Both the position numbers and the translations under genes were made by a program. Positions 1-10,614 of a DNA stretch of 64,000 bases are shown piece after piece. This DNA is from Talinum fruticosum (taxonomy: Eukaryota; Streptophyta; Magnoliopsida; Caryophyllales; Talinaceae), in NCBI GenBank assembly GCA_021018815.1, contig JAITYX010000034.1, positions 992,001 to 1,056,000 of the forward strand, given 5' to 3'. Below the pieces are notes generated by a model, which saw only the letters and a program-made list of their open reading frames with translations, had not been told where the DNA came from and searched no databases. Position 1 is the stretch's first letter; every line of letters starts with the position of its first letter.

Positions 1-415
1 CCAGGTCAAAAGTGTATTGAAATGTATTGCATCCACGTAAGATGCAATTGACGGAGCTTAGTAGGAGAAGTTTGCCCGAACTTGATCTTAAGTTGATCCC
101 ACATGTCTTTAGCTGTGGGACAATTCTCGAACTCACCGATTAAGTCACATGTATAAGGTTTAACAAGGCATACCGCATCGAGCAGTCCTTTTTAACCACA
201 CCTGATATGCTTTCAAATCCTTTTGATACTGTGCGAGTACTAGTATCAACTTCCTTGTCATCTTTATCCTTCGTAGCGAGGGGATACAATTTGGCAGTAA
301 AATCTAGCATTTCACGTTCATACGGAAGGAACTTAAACCTCCGATGCTAAATGTCATAGTTGGACCCTACTAACTTTTCAGTAGAGGTCATATCAGTCAT
401 AAGTTTAGTTGACAT
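1..415 (-). pseudogene. Copia gag N-terminal part (element C)
   Basis: Start of a copia gag (UBN2-type) capsid gene. The ATG is the complement of 413-415. Near the N-terminus the motif EKLVGSNYDI is followed by a stop where the family has W, then HRRFKFLPYEREMLDFT, matching the usual 'L.G.NY..W...+..L' opening of plant copia gag. Further in, TAKDMWDQLKIKFGQTSPTK matches the conserved 'A+..W..L...Y/F...' segment. At least one frameshift separates the blocks. No zinc knuckle is reached before the window edge. The gene would have encoded the particle protein. I am confident of the family and sure that it is broken. Confidence 0.65.
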
Positions 416-812
416 ATGTACAAGTAAAATTGGACATTTAGGCACATCTTTAAAACAATTAAATTTTCACAAACTTCATCATTCAAGTCATATGATCGAA
501 AATTTTGCTAAGCTCATGATCATCACATATGGAATGAACTAGAAATTTTAGAAAAAATTAATTGACACTTTAATTGTATAGAAAACATATTCATATGAAT
601 TTTAACATTAAACGAATTAACATTGAACTTTACACACCACAAAGGTGGTTAAGATGTAAAACTAATTTACATAAAGAGAATTGTGTATGTGATATTATTA
701 ATTCACGTGAAATATATTCACATTAATTGTAAAAACTAATTTATAGATCATATCACTTAACTCATATTATATAAAAGCTAATTTTATAATTAACATGACT
801 TAATGAAACGAA

Positions 813-877
<65 letters not shown>

Positions 878-2294
878 CATGTAAAGCAAAAAAATTGCTT
901 TATATAAAACTAATTTGCATAACACTATATTAAACATATATATATAATATTCATGCTAATTGCCCACTTTAAAGTACGTAATACGAAATTACATATATTA
1001 AACAAATAACAAGTCAAAACAAAATAATTACATAAAACACAATTATATAATTCACATATATAATATGAAACAGATTCATATTAATTAATAAAATTAATTG
1101 ATTAAAATAACTTACACAAAATTATAAAATCAGATTAATATTAATTTAAATTTACACAAATAAAAGTATAATTTACGTACTAAGCGTATTAAATATACTC
1201 AGCATGCTAATTAAAAAAATAAAATTGACCACATCGAGGACCAAAGGAGCGTGCCTCGGTAATGAAAAAAACAAGAACAAGGAAAAAGGAAGCCTCGAGA
1301 ACACTCAAAAACCAGAGGAAGCGTGCCCTGGAACACAAAACAAAACAAAAATCGAAAAATAATAGCAGTGGTTTGGGAAAAAGAAAGCACGCTTGCCTTA
1401 TTTCCGACGCTAGCCTATTCCTTTTCTCCCTCCCCTTTTAGTACTCATTCAGTTCTTTTCCAAAGAGTTTCCTCTCTCTCTCCTCTCTCCATCTCGGTCT
1501 CTCTGTTCGCTCTTCCTCTCTCCTTCACCTCCGTGAGTAGCCATGGCTATGAGAGGAAGGCCTCGACCTCACTCCTCGATCTCCGGCGACACCAAGCAAA
1601 GACACGACCTCACTTTTTGTTTTTGGCGACCCAAAAACTACCCAAATGATGCTAATCCCTGCCCTTCTCCGCCGAGCAAAAACTGAGACACACAAGCCTC
1701 ATTCCTCCTTTTTCGACGAAAGTACCACCACCACGATGTAGATCGGCCGCCAAGCAACCGATTAACACTAGTCTCGAGTCGTGGAAGCAACGACGTGGTG
1801 CGTTGTCGGGTCTGTTTCGCGAAAAATGACTCGCTGGTTATAGATCGGCATTGGAGAAGCAAAATGGGAGGAAGAACCGATCTTCGATGGCGGCGCGTGT
1901 AGGTACGCGCCACCCTCTCTCCGACGGTTTGATAGGTTAGTTCAATTACTTAACTTCGATTCCCTTTTTTTTTAATTTGGGTTTTGGGTCACTTAGGCCA
2001 GTTCGGGTTTGTGTTGGTGTTGGGCCACTAAGGCCATGCCACGGTCGTCGCCATCGCCACCGAGGCGATTGGTCGTGGCGATAGGTCGTTTACGCCATGG
2101 TCGTCGAGAGGGGGCCACCACAGAGGCGATAGTTCGTCAATTACAAAGCGTCAAGTCGAGAGGTTATCATAGACATATAATCCGAGCTAAATGAGAATTA
2201 AAATAGATTTGTACCAAACAAATCATGTGGGATTAAAAGTTTACCTAAACTAATCAATCTAAACTTAAATGGGGCTAGGAACAAACAATCCTAC
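416..2294 (-). other. Long non-coding leader of element C
   Basis: Between the gag start and the primer site lie 1.9 kb with no convincing gene. The gag-proximal 800 bp is very AT-rich and contains an AT microsatellite. Positions 1230-2200 are distinctly GC-richer, with a CT-rich tract at about 1465-1535 followed by repeated CTCCGGCGAC/GTCGTCG-like triplets. That composition resembles a plant gene's 5' leader and first exon, but open frames at 1323-1649 (+) and 1638-1913 (-) match nothing I recognise. It could be a captured gene piece or simply leader sequence. Confidence 0.4.
816..876. repeat. (AT)n microsatellite
   Basis: About 30 uninterrupted AT dinucleotides inside the AT-rich part of the element C leader. 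Such tracts vary in length between individuals. Confidence 0.95.
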
Positions 2295-2306
2295 ACTCGA
2301 TACAAG
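2295..2306 (-). other. Probable tRNA-Met primer binding site of element C
   Basis: Just inside the LTR, the minus strand reads TTGTATCGAG, a degraded form of the copia primer site TGGTATCAGAGC that is complementary to initiator tRNA-Met. Its position next to the LTR end (CCAACA on the minus strand) supports the call. Confidence 0.5.
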
Positions 2307-2307
2307 C

Positions 2308-2765
2308 TGTTGGAAAATTTAAGCACTAACCTTAGTAATGCGGAAGCAATTAGATCGATTGTCATTCAATAGCCTACAATCTTATTCACGTATCGATCGG
2401 TATCCCACGAACGAAAATCCTGAGTCACGAACACACCAATTTGGTTGTACTCCGAAATCCGAATCTATGAGTATCACTCGGAATGATATAACGGGCGACT
2501 ACTAGATTCGCGGAAACAGATCACGACGTAAACCCGAAGACCTCTGTGATGGTGGGTCTAACTGTAAGAAAGAGTTGATGATTTCTAGAGAAAGTATGAG
2601 AGAAGCAATAGATGATGCAATGTGTATTTTTCTCCCGTATATCTCGATTTCGCTATCATCTGGATTTAAGTAGGAAACAAATCCCTACATATCCGGGTCC
2701 GTTAATGCTAGATTAGCGCTTATGTTTATTGGAGTTAGTGGGCCAAAGTATGACCTTGGCCATCA
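2308..2765 (-). repeat. Element C 5' LTR
   Basis: A 458-bp block bounded by TG and CA (on the minus strand it starts TGATGGCC and ends TTCCAACA), with the primer site directly inside and pol sequence of another element directly outside. No second copy is in the window, so the ends rest on the terminal dinucleotides and the two junctions. Confidence 0.55.
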
Positions 2766-3786
2766 AAAACGATTTTAAAAGAGGTCAGATTCACAAAACT
2801 CTTTTCATAAAAACCAAGGGAAAAACTTTCGTATTGCTCGGATTTATGTTGATGATATCATTTTTGGAGCTACTAATAAAACTCTATGTCAAGAGTTTTC
2901 TAAGCTAATGAGACATGAGCTCTAAATGATTATGATGGGAGAACTCAACTTCTTTCTTGGTCTACAAATCAAACAAGACAAGGATGGCATTTATGTCCAT
3001 CAATCCAAGTATACTAAGGAGCTTTCGAAGAAGTAAAAGCTACAAGATGTGAAGCATACAGACAACACCTATGAGTAGCGAGTTTGAAACTTGACTCGGA
3101 TGAAAAAGGTAATGTCGTAGATTAGAAACTCTACAGAGGTATGATTGGATCTCTACTCTATCTCACACCTAGTAGGCCAAATATCATGTTCGAGTGTCTT
3201 CCTTTATGCAAGATTACAAGCTAATCCAAAAGAATCACATCTCATTGCAGTGAAGGAAATTTTCAAATATCTTATAGGGACTCGGACTCTCGGTTTATGC
3301 TTTTCAAAAGACTCGGAACTTACTCTCGGGGTACTCGGATGCTAATTATAGTGGATATAAAGTTGATAGAAAGAGCACATCAGGATCATGTCAATTTCTA
3401 GGTTAATCTCTCATCTCCCGGCACTCAAAGAAACAAAATTTTGTTGCTCTATGAACTGCCGAGCTTGAGTACATTATAGCTGGAGCTTCCTGTGCTCGGA
3501 TTCTTTGGCTCAAGTAGCACTTGAAGGATCTAAGGCTATCATTCAAATTTATCCCAATCAAGTGTGACAATCGAGTGCAATCAGCATTACAAAGAATCCG
3601 GTTCAAGCACTAAAAAACAAAGCATATTGAGGTCGGCTATCATTTTCTAAGAGACCACTCGAGAAAGGTGATATTGAACTTGAATTCATTCCTACGAAAT
3701 TTCGGTTAGTCGATATTTTCACTAAGCCACTTAGTGAGGATCAGTTTTTCTTTATTAGGAATAAGTTTGGTCCGATTACCGCATGA
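2766..3786 (+). pseudogene. Copia pol, end of reverse transcriptase plus RNase H (element A)
   Basis: The C-terminal part of a copia polyprotein. It opens at NDFKRGQIHKTLFIKTKGK, shifts frame, then shows the reverse-transcriptase catalytic motif YVDDIIFGATN (about 2845-2880) and ELNFFLGLQIKQDKDGIYV. RNase H follows, including LQANPKESHLIAVKEIFKYL, and the frame ends with the stop at 3784-3786. Several stops and frameshifts (for example HEL*MIMM and K*KLQD) make it non-functional. The same segment occurs in B (from about 16,160) and H (10,148-10,612, minus). The fragment starts abruptly at the LTR of element C. Confidence 0.85.
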
Positions 3787-4188
3787 TTATGTGATTTATT
3801 AAGTGAATTATCCTTGCATAATTATGTGTTATGTGCTTTTAATAACAAATGGATGAGTTGACATAGTGAGATTGAGATATGAGTTAATTGTTTTCCGAGT
3901 AATCCGAGTTACTCGGAAAACATACTGAGTCGAACTCGGCTTTTGAGTAAATGGACATCATACTTCTAGGATTATCTCTAAATAAATAGAGAATTTTAGA
4001 AATGTTTTTAAAAAGTATTTCTTCTCTCTGTCTCTCTCTCTTTGCCACGCGTTTCAATCGGAGAAAACTAGCCGTTGGAAGAAAGTCTGCTAGAATTCTA
4101 GCCGTTGAAGAGTAGAACGTCACATCAATCCGAGAGTACTTGTTTGATATTCTGGTTAGAACGAAGGATGAAGGTCATTTCTTTTTGC

Positions 4189-4196
4189 TATAAATA
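4189..4196 (+). promoter_or_regulatory. Internal TATA box upstream of ORF3 (element A)
   Basis: TATAAATA lies 403 bp after the pol stop codon. It is followed by a pyrimidine-rich leader and ORF3. The same box is found at the same place in B (17,586) and H (9043-9050, minus), which suggests that ORF3 has its own promoter. Promoter activity is inferred. Confidence 0.55.
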
Positions 4197-4329
4197 ACAT
4201 CCCTTTACCTTCATTTATTTATTTGACTCACTCGCTAGTCTTGCTCCCTACTCTAAGCATTTTTGCTCACTCGTATCCTCTCTCTCTCTAAATTCTAAGC
4301 GTTCTCTCTCTCTCTCTCTATTTCTCGAA

Positions 4330-5945
4330 AGTGATCATACCTAAGTGAGGTTCGGGACCTGAGTTTTGGGTTTGGCTACCAAAAAGCCCCGTGTCAAAAA
4401 TGCTCAAGAAGGAACCTCCAATCCTTCTAAAATCTTTATCACCTAACATTTCATGTTGGATGATAAATTCTTCCCAACCACCTCCTTTTCATGGTTATAG
4501 TACATCAAAAGCACTTGGGTGTACAATTATCTATGCTTCAATGAATTCATTTACCCGGAACTCATTGCTGAGATCTATTCAAACATGTCCTACTCGAGGG
4601 AATCATTACCTCAAGGGTTCAAGAGAAGGTTGTTTTTGTTAACCTCTCTCTTCTTCATAGACTTTTCAAAGTCTCTTCTCTTTTCTCAACTGCAATCCCA
4701 TACCATTTATGCAGATTGCTGATGAATTCTTCGAGAAGTATGCCAAGGAAGTTCCAGAGTCGCGGAAGAATTTCCGAGTGACTCGGATGAAGACCGAGGC
4801 AAGATTACTCGTTTCATTGTGATGAAGACCTACTTCTCTTATCATTCCAGCAAAGGGAATCCTAACTTAAAGGTTGTCAAAGCTTTATTCGATATCTTAG
4901 AGGGCTACGACATAGACCTCTTTCTTTCTATCATTGAGCGAGATGGCTTTTGTGCCACCTCAATCAATGAAATCTGCTTCATTCCCCTTCGGAGCCCTTT
5001 TGACTCGTTATTTTCAAACAGTTCATAGTTCCCCTCCCCTCGGACCCAAATGTTGTTTCGAGGCTACCATTATGGTTGGAAGAAAAGAGCTTCTCGGTAC
5101 GAATATCGGGAAGTTCAACCTCGGTGTCTATGTACATGGGTCTAAGTTGAAGTCTCCCTCACCCCTTCCCACTCAAAGTCAAACTCCTCTAACACTTCCA
5201 CCTCCTTCTACTTGGTCCCTCTACTTCTCTACCACCTCCTCTACCCTCTACTTCTATGTTTACCGAGTTGGTAAAAAAATTTCTTCTATGTCCGAAGAGC
5301 TTCGAGACACTCTCCGCTCTCTCAAAAATGTCCTTTAAAGCCCGGTTATCAACCGAAGACCGGGTAGTCCCGGATCCGAGAGAACCAGGATCCGATGATC
5401 GAGCTCAAGCCCATCATCAAGGAATAGCGTGAGCAGCTCCAACTCCTCCAAGAACGATGATCGAAAGCTGTTGAGGACTCGGATACCATTGGTACTTATG
5501 ATGAGTCCTCCAGCCCAGCTAAGTCCACCTCAACCGAGGTAGAAGAGGAAGCTAAGGAAGCGGATGAGGAGGCGGTTCAGGCCGAGGAAGAAGAAGCTCG
5601 GAAGAAGGAAGAGGAGGACAAAGAAAAAGAAGAGGTCGCTCAACTTGAGGGCCAAGGTGCAAAAGAACCGAACTAGAACCGATCTCTTCATATCAAGTTA
5701 CGAGTGGATCAAAAGAGGCTGGCAAGGTTCGTTAATCCAAAGAAGTTGTACTAGAAGCACAGCCCGCTGGTGTCTTCGAGGAAGATGAGCCTGAGGATGA
5801 TGTGCCCTTGGTTCACAACACTAGAACAGGGCACATTCCACACATCCCAGTCTGCAGCCGCCTCGTTCCTCCGCTTCTACACAAGCGTAGGGGCGCGAGC
5901 TCACTGCTCGTCCCTTCTCTTCTCGACAACAAGCCCCCTCTTCTT
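4330..5945 (+). pseudogene. ORF3: putative plant transposon protein-like (element A)
   Basis: An extra reading frame between pol and the 3' LTR, in the element's sense. The frame can be followed in pieces: ATKKPRVKNAQEGTSNPSKI, then the core FIYPELIAEIYSNM, then FGALLTRYFQTVH (about 4990-5025), a proline-rich stretch (about 5150-5230), MSEELRDTLRSLKNVL (ending 5338), and an acidic/lysine-rich stretch (EEEEARKKEEEDKEKEE, about 5580-5640) likely to be a coiled coil. The 'E.I..FYANM' block followed by a basic segment is typical of the plant family called putative plant transposon protein. The start codon is ATA here where element H has ATG, and there are several stops and frameshifts. Its function is unknown; I see no membrane segment or signal peptide. 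Confidence 0.6.
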
Positions 5946-6317
5946 AGTTCATTTTATTTATTTTTTGTCCAACATCAATTGTACTACTTTGCTATTTTGT
6001 TCCCTCCTTTTTTATGAAATGCTAGGGAGAAATATAGAAAACTTGATGTCTTATATAGGGCGAGTTCATTCCTCTTTCGAGCAATGAATGAATTTTTTTA
6101 ACAAACTTGTCTCTCGAGTTCACTGTTATACAATCTGCTCATTTCATTTTTTGCTTTGATTTATTATGCGTATAATAGTTCCGAGTTATGATATGATCCG
6201 AACCGCATTTTATAAGTATCATCTGTCACTCTTTACTCGATACTTTTGATCATTGAGAATGAAAAATCATGTTTCGCACTAACAAGTTTCTATCTTAAGA
6301 ATGGAATGCCTTTCATC

Positions 6318-6330
6318 AAAAAATGGGAGA
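6318..6330 (+). other. Polypurine tract of element A
   Basis: AAAAAATGGGAGA directly before the 3' LTR. Element B has the matching AAAAAGGGGAGA at 18,182-18,193. It would prime plus-strand DNA synthesis. Confidence 0.75.
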
Positions 6331-6331
6331 T

Positions 6332-7776
6332 TAAAGACTCGGTATAAATCCTATCTCTCTTAATTTTTTATTCCAAGTCATTCGAGCACCATAGAAACTC
6401 TTATCTAAGTTTTCATTCGTTTTTTACTGCCTAAGAAAGCGCCTTATCGTATATGTCTTACACGGGTGTTTCGACTCACTCGGACATCACTCGGAACTAT
6501 CGCATGCTCAAATAATTTCTCTAACACTCTTATTTTGAGTACCGACGAGTGTATTTCAAACGCAAAAAGAATGACAGGTGTTAATTGTTTATTCTAAGTC
6601 AGTCTATTTCCTTGAGAATTATTTAACCGAGATCAAGTTCTTAGACTCTAATATTTTTACTCTCTCTACTTGATCAACTTAGGATTGACTCAAGATGCAA
6701 TTCAAGTATATTGAATATTAGACTCAGAAAATTCCATTCCTTTAGGCCAAAGATAATTAAGCATTTAATTACTCAACTTTAATTATTATTTGTGCCTAAT
6801 CTTGGACCAAAGTACTTGTTATACTTTGAGAGTCAATGTGGTTTGCTTTTGTAGGTTATTCAAACAAGCCTAACTTATTTTGAAATACAAAAGCAACCGG
6901 CTTCTAGCCGTTAAACACTAGCAGACAAGTTTTGGCTACTTCTAGATATGACTCAAACACCGTGTTAGGGTTTTTATTTTCAAAACTGGAAAACTCCAAC
7001 TCTAGGCCTAACAGTTGTTTCCACCTCAATTCTCAGTCACCACCAATTGATTGGACCATCTTTTGGAGCCAAGAGCCATTGCACAACGTTCACATCCTAA
7101 CGGATCTTTTCGAGCGACTAAAAATAGCCGTTACAACGACTAGTGAAGACTTCTGTCCAGAACCAAGACTCAACGGTCACTCGTACGTGGTTGGCTATAA
7201 ATAGAAGCCACTCCACAAGACTAGAAGATTGTTGAACAGATTCTAAACTCGTATTTATTGTGGAACTAATTGTTGTTCTCATTCTTACTCAATCTTCTAT
7301 TTACAACTCCAAGTTTATATTTAATATCTTCTTAGTTGTAAAGAAAGTCTTGTAATTAGTTGCATACTTATTTTACTTTCTTAGTAAGTCCCTTGAGTGA
7401 GATGTAAGGGTAAACTCAGCTCGGTTGTCCCTGATTGTAAAGGTTACCTTATTCAGGAAATACTAGATCGGATAAGGGAACTTTTGAGTCTACGAAAACA
7501 TTGTAAGGAATTGTTTAAGGGAGAAATTCTGGTAGAGTTAGTCCTTGTATTTTGTGGCTTCAAAATAGTGGGTTTGACTTGGTGCTTAGATTAGCACTGT
7601 CCGTGGTTTTCCGCCCTAGGAGGGTTTCCATGTATATCCGTGTCATTACTTTTCCGAGTCCAATCTAGACTCAAAATCTATTGTTGGGCTGTATTATTGT
7701 AAAAATTGTATAATTTTCTTCATCACCCTATTCACCCCCTCTAGGGTGTCTTAGACTCTCCAAGAGCAAACCTTCG
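6332..7776 (+). repeat. Element A 3' LTR
   Basis: 1445 bp aligned end to end by eye with the LTRs of element B. Family ends are TGAAGACTC and CAAACCTTCA; here both have decayed (TAAAGACTC and CAAACCTTCG). A TATA box, CTATAAATAGAAGCC, is at about 7192. The open frames at 6932-7204 and 7397-7594 lie inside the LTR and are not genes. Confidence 0.85.
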
Positions 7777-8893
7777 GGGACTACCCCTCTTACGGTTAAG
7801 TACTAGGCCTTGATAGATGGGTTTGAGAGAGGAGAGTGTTCGAAGTTCTTCCGACACAAAGGTAATCTTGTTTACCATCTCGGTAAACAATGCGGCAGAA
7901 GGAGGAGGTGGTGTTGGTAGAGAAGTAGAGGGACCAGCAGAGGGAGATGGAAGTGCTGGTGGAGTCCGAGTCTTAGTGGGAGGAGGAGAGGGAGGTTTCA
8001 ACTCGAATCCATGAACCCGGATACCAGGCTTGACTTCCCGGTACCCGTAACCTAATAGCTATTTTCCGCCAATGGTAATGGTAGCCTCGAGAGATAGCAG
8101 TAGGTTCCGAGGGGAAGAGGACTTTAAACTGTTTGAAAATAAAAGTCAAAAGGGCTCCAAAAGAAAAAGGAGCGAACTTTTTGAGTGAGCTGGCACGATG
8201 GCCGTTTTCTCGATAATAGAAGGGAAGAGGTCTACTCGTAGCCTTCCAAAATATCATACTGAGAACTTTGAGAACCATAAAATTTTGATTCTCCTTGCTC
8301 GAATGATGAGAGAAGAAGGTTCTCATCAAGATGAAACAAAGTAATCTTGCCTTAGTCCTCATCTCGAGTCACTTAAGAGTCACTTAGAAAATCTTCCGTG
8401 ACTCAGGAACTTCCTTGGCATATTTCTCGAAAAACTCATCAGCGAGTCCCATAAAAGGTATAGGATTGGAGGTCGAAAAAGAGAAGGGACTTTGAAAAGT
8501 CTATACGAAGAGAAACGTTGATACGAACAACTTTCACTCGAACCCTTGAGGTGATGATTCTCTCGAGTGGGACAATACGTAAGAGAAACGTTGATACGAA
8601 CAACTTTCTCTCGAACCCTTGAGGTGATGATTTTCTTAGAGTGGGACATGTTTGCGTAGAACTCGGTGATGAGTTCTGGGTAGATGAAATCTCTTAAGCA
8701 CAAATAATTGTAAACACCGAGTCTTTTGGATATGGGGCACCCATAAAAAGAAGTGGTTGCGAAGAATTTGTCATCCAACATGAGGTGTTGGGTGATGAAG
8801 ATTTTAGAGGGGTTGGAGGTACCCTCTTGAGATTTTTGTTTGGGGCTTTTTGGTAGCAAACCCTAATTCTTGACCCGATCCTCTCTTTGGCAT
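7777..8893 (-). pseudogene. ORF3: putative plant transposon protein-like (element H), truncated
   Basis: The best-preserved copy of ORF3. The ATG at 8891-8893 sits in CACCATGCC, a good plant start context, and begins MPKRGSGQELGFATKKP. After one frameshift a 159-codon frame (8380-8859) carries FITQHLMLDDKFFATTSFYG and then RDFIYPELITEFYANMSHSK and VREKVVRIN, the conserved core of the putative plant transposon protein family. Downstream are FGALLTFIFKQF (about 8150), a proline-rich stretch PSPPPTKTRTPPALPSP (about 7950) and SEELRTLSSLKP. The frame is cut at 7777 by the LTR of element A, removing the acidic coiled-coil tail seen in A. The function is unknown. Confidence 0.65.
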
Positions 8894-9042
8894 GGTGACC
8901 GATGAGAAACAGAGAGAATAAGAAGAGAGTGAGAAAGACAAGTAGCTTCGAATTTAGAGAAAGAATACGAGTGGGCATAGATGCTTGGGAGTAGAGAGCA
9001 AGTAGGCAGTATGCAAAGTAAAGAAAAGAAGGTAAACAGTGC

Positions 9043-9050
9043 TATTTATA
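9043..9050 (-). promoter_or_regulatory. Internal TATA box upstream of ORF3 (element H)
   Basis: TATAAATA on the minus strand, 389 bp downstream of the pol stop and about 150 bp upstream of the ORF3 ATG. It is homologous to the boxes in A and B. Confidence 0.55.
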
Positions 9051-9438
9051 ATGATAAGAAGTGACCTTTAACCTTCGTTCGACCCGAATAATAAACAGTA
9101 CTCTCATACAAGTGTGACGTTCTGCTCTCCAACGACTAGTATTCCAGCAACTTTCTTCCAATGGCTAGTTTTTCTTATTGAAACACGTGGCGAGAGAGAC
9201 AAGAAAGAGCTTTTGAAAAGATTTCTAAAATTCTCCATTTATTTAGAGATGATTCCAAAAATTTGATGTCTATTTTGCTCAACAACCGAGTTTGACTCAG
9301 TATGATTTCCGAGTGGCTAAGAACACTTAGAAAGCTAATAACTCGCAACTTAGTCTCACTCTATCAACCGATCCATTCGTTATTAAAACATATAACACAT
9401 AATTATGCAAAGGATAATTCATGCAATAAAACACATAA

Positions 9439-10609
9439 TCATGCATTAATCATGCCAAGCTCATTCCTAATAAAGCAAAACTGATCCTCACTAAGTAGCT
9501 TAGTGAAAATATCAGCTAACTAAAATTTGATAGGAGTGAATTCAAGTTCAATATCACCTTTCTCAAAGTGGTCTCTCAAAAAATGATACTTAACCTCAAT
9601 ATGCTTTGTCTTTTAGAGCTGAACTGGATTCTTGGTAATGTTGATTGCACTCGATTGTCACACTTGATTGGGATAGATATGAATGATAGCCCTAGATCCT
9701 TCAAGTGCTTGCTTGATCCACGGAATCCGAGCACAGAGCAAACTCCAGCTGCAATGTACTTAGCCTTTACGAGTTGTTAAAGCGATCGAATTCTATTTCT
9801 TTGAATGCTAGGAGATGAGTGATTAACCCGAAATTGGCATGCTCTCGATGTGCTATTTCTATCAACTTTGTATCCAGCATAATCAGCATCCGAGTATCCA
9901 GGGAGAGTCAATTCCGAGTCTTTTGAAAACCATAGACCAAGATTCCGAGTCCCTGCAAGATATCCGAAAATTCTCTTCACCGCAATGAGATGTGATTCTT
10001 TTGGATTAGCTTGAAATCTTGCACAAAGGCAAACATTGAACATGATATCTGGCCTACTAGATGTAAGATAAAGTAGAGATCTTATCATACCTCGATAGAG
10101 TTTCGATCTACAACTTTACCTTTCTCATCCGAGTCCGATTACAAAGTTTAGAACTCCTTTGTGTACTTCTTCAACAACTCCTTAGTATACTTGAATTGAT
10201 AAACATAGATGCCATCTTTGTCTTGTTTGATTTGTAGACCAAGAAAGAAGTTGAGTTCTCTCATCATGCTCATTTGGAACTCCTGCCTCATCAACTGAGA
10301 AAACTCTTGACATAGAGTTTCATTAGTAGCTCCAAAGATTATATCATCAACACAAATCTGAGCTATAAGAAAATCTTTCCCCTTGGTTTTTATGGAAAGA
10401 GTTTTGTCAATCTGGCCTCTTTTGAAATCATTTTCGACCAAGAAACTACTGAGTCTTTCATACCAAGCTCCGGGAGCTTGTTTAACACTATATAAAGCCT
10501 TTTGCAACTTGGAAACATGATTTGGAAATTCCGAGTTTTCAAGTCTAGGGGTTTGCTCAACATAGACATATTCTTGAATGAAACCATTTAGAAAAACACA
10601 TTTGACATC
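9439..10609 (-). pseudogene. Copia pol, C-terminal half (element H)
   Basis: The reverse transcriptase (10,148-10,612) and RNase H (9777-10,088 and below) of element H. Visible motifs are [17 protein letters not shown], then CVDDIIFGATNETL, where the catalytic YVDD has become CVDD, and FFLGLQIKQDKDGIYV. RNase H shows SSRPDIMFNVCLCARFQANP and YSDADYAGYKVDR. The polyprotein ends at the stop 9439-9441. Frameshifts separate the reverse transcriptase from RNase H. Its N-terminal continuation lies beyond element B, at 19,628 and rightward. Confidence 0.88.
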
Positions 10610-10614
10610 CATCT
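10610..10614. other. Target-site duplication CATCT, left copy (element B)
   Basis: CATCT directly left of the 5' LTR of B, matched exactly by 19,628-19,632 on the other side. Five bases is the normal length for copia integrase. Confidence 0.92.

Larger units (their letters stand above)
1..2765 (-). mobile_element. Copia element C, 5' part (minus strand)
   Basis: A Ty1/copia retrotransposon of a different family from A, B and H, read right to left: LTR (2308-2765), primer site, a long leader, then the start of gag running off the left edge. Its outer LTR end abuts the reverse-transcriptase sequence of element A at 2766, so I infer that C inserted into A. The rest of C, and the missing 5' half of A, should lie left of the window. 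The target duplication cannot be checked because only one flank (starting AAAAC at 2766) is visible. Confidence 0.65.
2766..7776 (+). mobile_element. Copia element A, 3' half
   Basis: The same family as elements B and H. The visible order is the end of pol (2766-3786), spacer with an internal TATA box, ORF3 (about 4330-5945), polypurine tract and 3' LTR (6332-7776). The 5' half is missing at the point where element C begins. At its right end the LTR abuts the interrupted ORF3 of element H, so A appears to have inserted into H. Confidence 0.8.

Noticed and set aside
1323..1913. Opposed frames at 1323-1649 (+) and 1638-1913 (-) as genes
   Set aside because: No recognisable motif, and both fall in CT- or GC-rich leader DNA.
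4330..8893. ORF3 as a retroviral-type envelope gene
   Set aside because: Its place after pol fits, but I see no signal peptide, no transmembrane helix and no cysteine pattern. The motifs fit a plant transposon-associated protein better.
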